A stretch of 64,000 bases of DNA from an uncultured Verrucomicrobia subdivision 3 bacterium (GTDB lineage: Bacteria > Verrucomicrobiota > Verrucomicrobiia > Limisphaerales > UBA11358), in NCBI GenBank assembly GCA_903895255.1, contig CAITTG010000122.1, forward strand, positions 49,786-113,785, in the 5' to 3' direction. Every line of letters starts with the position of its first letter. Position 1 is the stretch's first letter. The notes below the pieces were generated by a model. That model did not search any database. It saw only the letters and a program-made list of their open reading frames with translations, and was not told the origin of the DNA. Made by a program: the position numbers and the translations under genes. Positions 61,054 through 64,000 of this stretch are shown here, piece after piece.

Positions 61054-62541
61054 ATGCATCCCCGAATTGTACTCATGGGCAGTCTGCTACTGCTGGCGGC
61101 TCGCCCCCTGTTGGCCGATGAAACCAACGCGGTTGCCACCGCCTCCCCGCTGACCATCGACTGGGCGCAGGACCGGTTTGTTTCCCGTTCGACCCCCACC
61201 TTGCAAGTGGTGGTGAATCCGCCCCTGCGGCGCGGGTCGGCGATTCACGACCCAGTGTATGCCTCGCTGCACGACCTGGGCGCGGAAATGGTGCGTTATG
61301 TGCCCTGGCTCCCCTACCCCCGGCTGGCCGTGGCCGAGTTGGAACCGCCCACCGCCACCAACACCTCGTGGGACTTCAGCCTCATCGACCCGTTGACCAT
61401 TGATTTCCTGGAGGCCACCAGGGGCCACACCACCATTTTAAATTTCAGCACCATGCCCGCTTGGTTGTTCAAGACGCCCAAGCCCGTGACGTATCCGGCG
61501 GATCCCAACCAGGTGGAATGGCATTACACCCAGGGCACGGAATTGCGAGACCCGACCGGCCGGGAGCTGGGAGATTACTACGCGCGCCTGGTAAGCTGGT
61601 ACGAACTGGGCGGTTTCACGGATGAACGAGGTGTGCGCCACGAATCAGGCTACCATTACCCCATCCCTTGGTGGGAAATCCTCAACGAAACCGAGGCCGA
61701 GCACTCCACCACGCCGAAGCAATATACGGAACGTTACGATGCCATCGCCAGTGCGATTCACGCGGTCTCGCCGCAGACCAAATTTGTGGGTCTGGCCATG
61801 GCCTACGCCAACCGGCTCAACTATTATGAATATTTCCTCAATCCCACCAATCACCGGCCCGGGATTACGCTCGACATGATTTCCTATCATTTCTACGCGG
61901 ATCCCGCAAAAGGCGGCCACCCGGCCAGTCCCGACCTCTGGCATTTTTGCGAGCAGGCCGACAAATTCCTCGCGACCGTCCGTCAGATCGAGGCCATCCG
62001 GCAGCGGTTAAGCCCCGCGACGCAGACCACCATTGACGAACTCGGTGTCATCGCCCCGGATGTAAGCTGGAAAAACCAGCCGATTTATTGGAACGCCGCC
62101 GGCGCAATGTATGCTTATCTTTACCTCGAATTGAGCAGACTCGGAATCGAATATGTGGGCGAATCCCAATTGGTGGGCTATCCCACCCAGTTCCCCAGCG
62201 TAAGCATGGTGAATTGGGAAACCGGCAAACCCAACGCCCGGTTCCGGGTGCTGGAGCTGCTCAAACACAACTTCGGTCCGGGCGACACCCTGGTGGCGAC
62301 CCAGTCACCCCGCCCCGAAGTCGCCGCCCAGGCCTATCGTACGGCCATGGGCCGTCGGTTGTTGTTGATCAACAAAGGCAATACCACCGTGGATGTTGAT
62401 CTCCCGGCCGAAGCCTCCGGTGCGCGTTTGGAAGTGGTGGATCTTTCCACCGGCGAAAATCCTGCCGCAAGCCGCACCCTGACAACCAGCCGGGTGACCC
62501 TGGCCCCCTTCGCCGTGGCGGTGGTTTCCCCCGCCCCATAA
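61054..62541 (+). CDS. Secreted GH39-like glycoside hydrolase (clan GH-A)
   Basis: 495 aa with a signal peptide (ARPLLA-DE). TIM-barrel pattern with acid/base E212 in WWEILNETEAEH and nucleophile E329 in QTTIDELGV; a C-terminal beta-sandwich with RLLLINKGNTTVDVDLPA and VTLAPFAVAVVS. The GH39 family contains beta-xylosidases and alpha-L-iduronidase-like enzymes; the family assignment is by arrangement and is moderate. Downstream of the two-component pair, probably in the same regulon. Confidence 0.8.
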   Translation: MHPRIVLMGSLLLLAARPLLADETNAVATASPLTIDWAQDRFVSRSTPTLQVVVNPPLRRGSAIHDPVYASLHDLGAEMVRYVPWLPYPRLAVAELEPPTATNTSWDFSLIDPLTIDFLEATRGHTTILNFSTMPAWLFKTPKPVTYPADPNQVEWHYTQGTELRDPTGRELGDYYARLVSWYELGGFTDERGVRHESGYHYPIPWWEILNETEAEHSTTPKQYTERYDAIASAIHAVSPQTKFVGLAMAYANRLNYYEYFLNPTNHRPGITLDMISYHFYADPAKGGHPASPDLWHFCEQADKFLATVRQIEAIRQRLSPATQTTIDELGVIAPDVSWKNQPIYWNAAGAMYAYLYLELSRLGIEYVGESQLVGYPTQFPSVSMVNWETGKPNARFRVLELLKHNFGPGDTLVATQSPRPEVAAQAYRTAMGRRLLLINKGNTTVDVDLPAEASGARLEVVDLSTGENPAASRTLTTSRVTLAPFAVAVVSPAP

Positions 62542-62596
62542 ACCCTTTGTACCCAGTACTGGTGACTGGCCGGACCCGCCAAAACTGTTAAGTTGA

Positions 62597-62616
62597 TATT
62601 GTTGTTGTTATTGTGA
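62597..62616. repeat. Short TTG/TTA tandem tract
   Basis: A simple-sequence run of ATTGTTGTTGTTATTGT between the GH39-like stop and the terminator. No coding value seen. Confidence 0.5.
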
Positions 62617-62662
62617 CGGTGGTTGAGCCGCACAAACAGAAAACAGTGCCCAGTTCTCGTTG

Positions 62663-62692
62663 GGAGGCCGGAAGGTGTCCGGCCTCCTTTTT
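62663..62692 (+). terminator. Intrinsic terminator of the GH39-like gene
   Basis: GGAGGCCGGA (62663-62672) pairs with TCCGGCCTCC (62678-62687) around AGGTG, then CTTTTTATTT-like T-rich sequence on the plus strand. Serves the plus-strand gene cluster; the convergent arabinofuranosidase gene ends at 62702. Confidence 0.85.
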
Positions 62693-62701
62693 ATTTCCCC
62701 C

Positions 62702-64000
62702 TCAGTTTCCCGCCCCAATGCGCAGAACGGTCAGCGAATTCCCCGGAAAATCGTGCGTCAACGTGCCGCCCGTCAAATCCAGGGTGGCGGTGGTGGGCGA
62801 AACTTTCGTCGGGTTTTCCAGGGTGTTCTCGTCCGCGCCTTTCTCCGAGGTCAGCACGGTCGCCTTGGCCGTGGTGGCGGGGTTTTTAATGCCCTTTAAA
62901 TCCACTTGGGCCGTCAGGATGGCAGCGGAACCATTAACAACTTTGACGATCACGTCGCCGGTCTTTTGATCCCGGCTGGCACTGGCAAAGAGGCGCTTGA
63001 CCGGCGGACGTTCGATGTGATGGACGAGCTGCCCGTTGAGATAACAGGAGACCGCCTCGCCCTTGACCTCCACCTTGAGATCGTACCATTTGCCGGTCTC
63101 AATCGAACCCGGCTGGCCATCCAGCGTGCCACCCCATTCAACGGCATCCTGCGTGTTGCCCCAGCCGCCCAGATTCCACCAGATGCGGTCGTCATCATCA
63201 TTGATGTGAAACAGAATCAAAAAGCCCTCCGCCCCGGCCAGCTTGCGCGCTTTCAGAGTCAAAGTGTAATCAGTCCAGGATTTGTCCCCCGCCAGCGCGC
63301 GAACAAATTCCTTTTGCGCCGTCTCTTGCAAAGCGCCGTCTTTTACGCCCCAAGTACCCTCCCCCAGTTGCTTCCAGCCATCCGCATTCTGCCTGAAATC
63401 CGAGCGGAACAAGACTTTGCCATCCGGCGCGGTCACCTGGATGTCCTTGAACTCCGCAGCCGTGTTCCACGTGCCCACCCCGATGCAACCGGGTACCGGC
63501 TGGTCGAGCGGTGCCTCGGTCTGCACCGTCACCGGCAGCGTGACATCGCCCCGGTTGGCGCTGAAGAGTTGCTGCACATAATAACTGGGGATGCCATACC
63601 AGTTCGCACTGTCGAAATTGATCATGTCCGGATTCCAGGCGCGGTGGTTGAGGTTGACCAACAGCGGCGCGTAGCTGGCCATGACGACAACGTCCGAATT
63701 ACGCTCCATGCCGGTCATGAAAGCCGCTTCGCCGATGGCGGCGCGCAGGTTGCCTTTGCCGGCATTTTGGGTCACGGCATATTCGCCCACGAAGATTTTC
63801 GGACCGTTCCGGTCATACTTGTCATACTGGTCGGCGCGGCCCATGAAGGATTCCGGCGATTCGTAGTAATGCTCGTCCACAATGTCCGGCGCGGGGTTCG
63901 TGGGGAGCGGCCGGCCGCGCAGGTCAGTGTCGGAAATGAGCTGCATGTAAGGATATTTGGCCCGGATGGCATTGACCATCAGCGCGTAGCGCGGGTAGTA
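62702..64000 (-). CDS. GH51-like alpha-L-arabinofuranosidase, C-terminal part (cut by window edge)
   Basis: At least 432 aa, running through the right edge (the frame starts YYPRYALMVNAIRA at 64000). The nucleophile E is in KIFVGEYAV; MINFDSANWYGIPSYYVQQLFS and the C-terminal beta-sandwich with LDLTGGTLTHDFPGNSLTVLRI are family features. Between them, at about residues 170-320 of the visible part, is an inserted LamG/3-keto-disaccharide-hydrolase-like domain (DFRQNADGWKQLGEGTWGVKDGALQE, WYDLKVEVKGEAVSCYLNG) that normal short GH51 enzymes lack. The acid/base residue lies outside the window. Confidence 0.87.
   Translation of the reverse strand, partial: YYPRYALMVNAIRAKYPYMQLISDTDLRGRPLPTNPAPDIVDEHYYESPESFMGRADQYDKYDRNGPKIFVGEYAVTQNAGKGNLRAAIGEAAFMTGMERNSDVVVMASYAPLLVNLNHRAWNPDMINFDSANWYGIPSYYVQQLFSANRGDVTLPVTVQTEAPLDQPVPGCIGVGTWNTAAEFKDIQVTAPDGKVLFRSDFRQNADGWKQLGEGTWGVKDGALQETAQKEFVRALAGDKSWTDYTLTLKARKLAGAEGFLILFHINDDDDRIWWNLGGWGNTQDAVEWGGTLDGQPGSIETGKWYDLKVEVKGEAVSCYLNGQLVHHIERPPVKRLFASASRDQKTGDVIVKVVNGSAAILTAQVDLKGIKNPATTAKATVLTSEKGADENTLENPTKVSPTTATLDLTGGTLTHDFPGNSLTVLRIGAGN

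Noticed and set aside
1..64000. tRNA, rRNA and CRISPR arrays
   Set aside because: No cloverleaf, rRNA stretch or regularly spaced repeat array was recognised by reading.

Overview
The window looks like chromosomal DNA of a heterotrophic, Gram-negative, plant-polysaccharide-degrading bacterium, most likely a member of the Verrucomicrobiota (Pedosphaera/Limisphaerales-like). This is an inference from gene content: lipopolysaccharide genes, a PEP-CTERM protein, pseudopilins of the AFTLxE type, Mpl-type murein recycling, several secreted carbohydrate-active enzymes, and intergenic DNA rich in short hairpins and 'TTTGAAGTTTGAAG'-like repeats. The DNA is GC-rich except for one visibly AT-richer island at about 11.2-15.6 kb. 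No tRNA, rRNA or CRISPR array was seen.

Left part (1-10.8 kb). A LacI-type regulator cut by the left edge diverges from a tight sugar/sugar-acid operon: RraA-fold protein, SDR, FucP-type transporter, split UxaA-type dehydratase with a second SDR between its halves, and a zinc dehydrogenase. It resembles the oxidative L-fucose route known from other bacteria, with an RraA-fold protein where an aldolase is expected. A secreted pectinesterase and a divergent NtrC-type regulator / soluble histidine kinase pair follow.

Island (11.16-15.63 kb). Two genes, an EVE-McrB fusion GTPase and an McrC nuclease, are enclosed by about 100-bp imperfect inverted repeats (72 of 92 aligned positions identical over the core). 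No transposase is visible. This looks like a discrete, TIR-bounded defence cassette and is the strongest candidate here for something undescribed.

Secretion block (15.7-29.8 kb, minus strand). A translationally coupled type II secretion operon reads gspE-F-G-H-I-J-K, a PilM/PilN-like fusion, a PilO/GspM-like protein, a GspC/PilP-position protein, and a secretin in two genes, followed by a membrane histidine kinase. The secretin is split inside its N3 domain and both halves carry signal peptides. A Gly-rich exported protein precedes gspE.

Middle (30.2-45.2 kb). mpl, a VapBC toxin-antitoxin pair flanked by long direct repeats, a DUF4230 protein, a DsbD-like reductant transporter with a periplasmic redoxin, then hom / zinc dehydrogenase / thrC, an M48 peptidase and lysC (aspartate-family synthesis), and a GH1 glycosidase. 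The zinc dehydrogenase between hom and thrC has an N-terminal extension that looks like a bacterial-microcompartment encapsulation peptide.

Right part (45.5-64 kb). A probable structured RNA or leader with a strong terminator precedes an ABC exporter. Then come a MarR regulator, a PEP-CTERM protein with a palindrome-rich upstream region, a UbiE-like methyltransferase, lipid A/LPS genes (lpxK, an LpxL-type acyltransferase, heptosyltransferase), cysE, a GNAT, a GH28 enzyme, a YdcF-like protein, a two-component propeller kinase with its NarL-type regulator, a GH39-like glycosidase, and a GH51-like arabinofuranosidase cut by the right edge. The pectin/hemicellulose enzymes (CE8, GH28, GH39-like, GH51, GH1), the type II secretion system and the sugar-acid operon together suggest growth on plant cell-wall polysaccharides.
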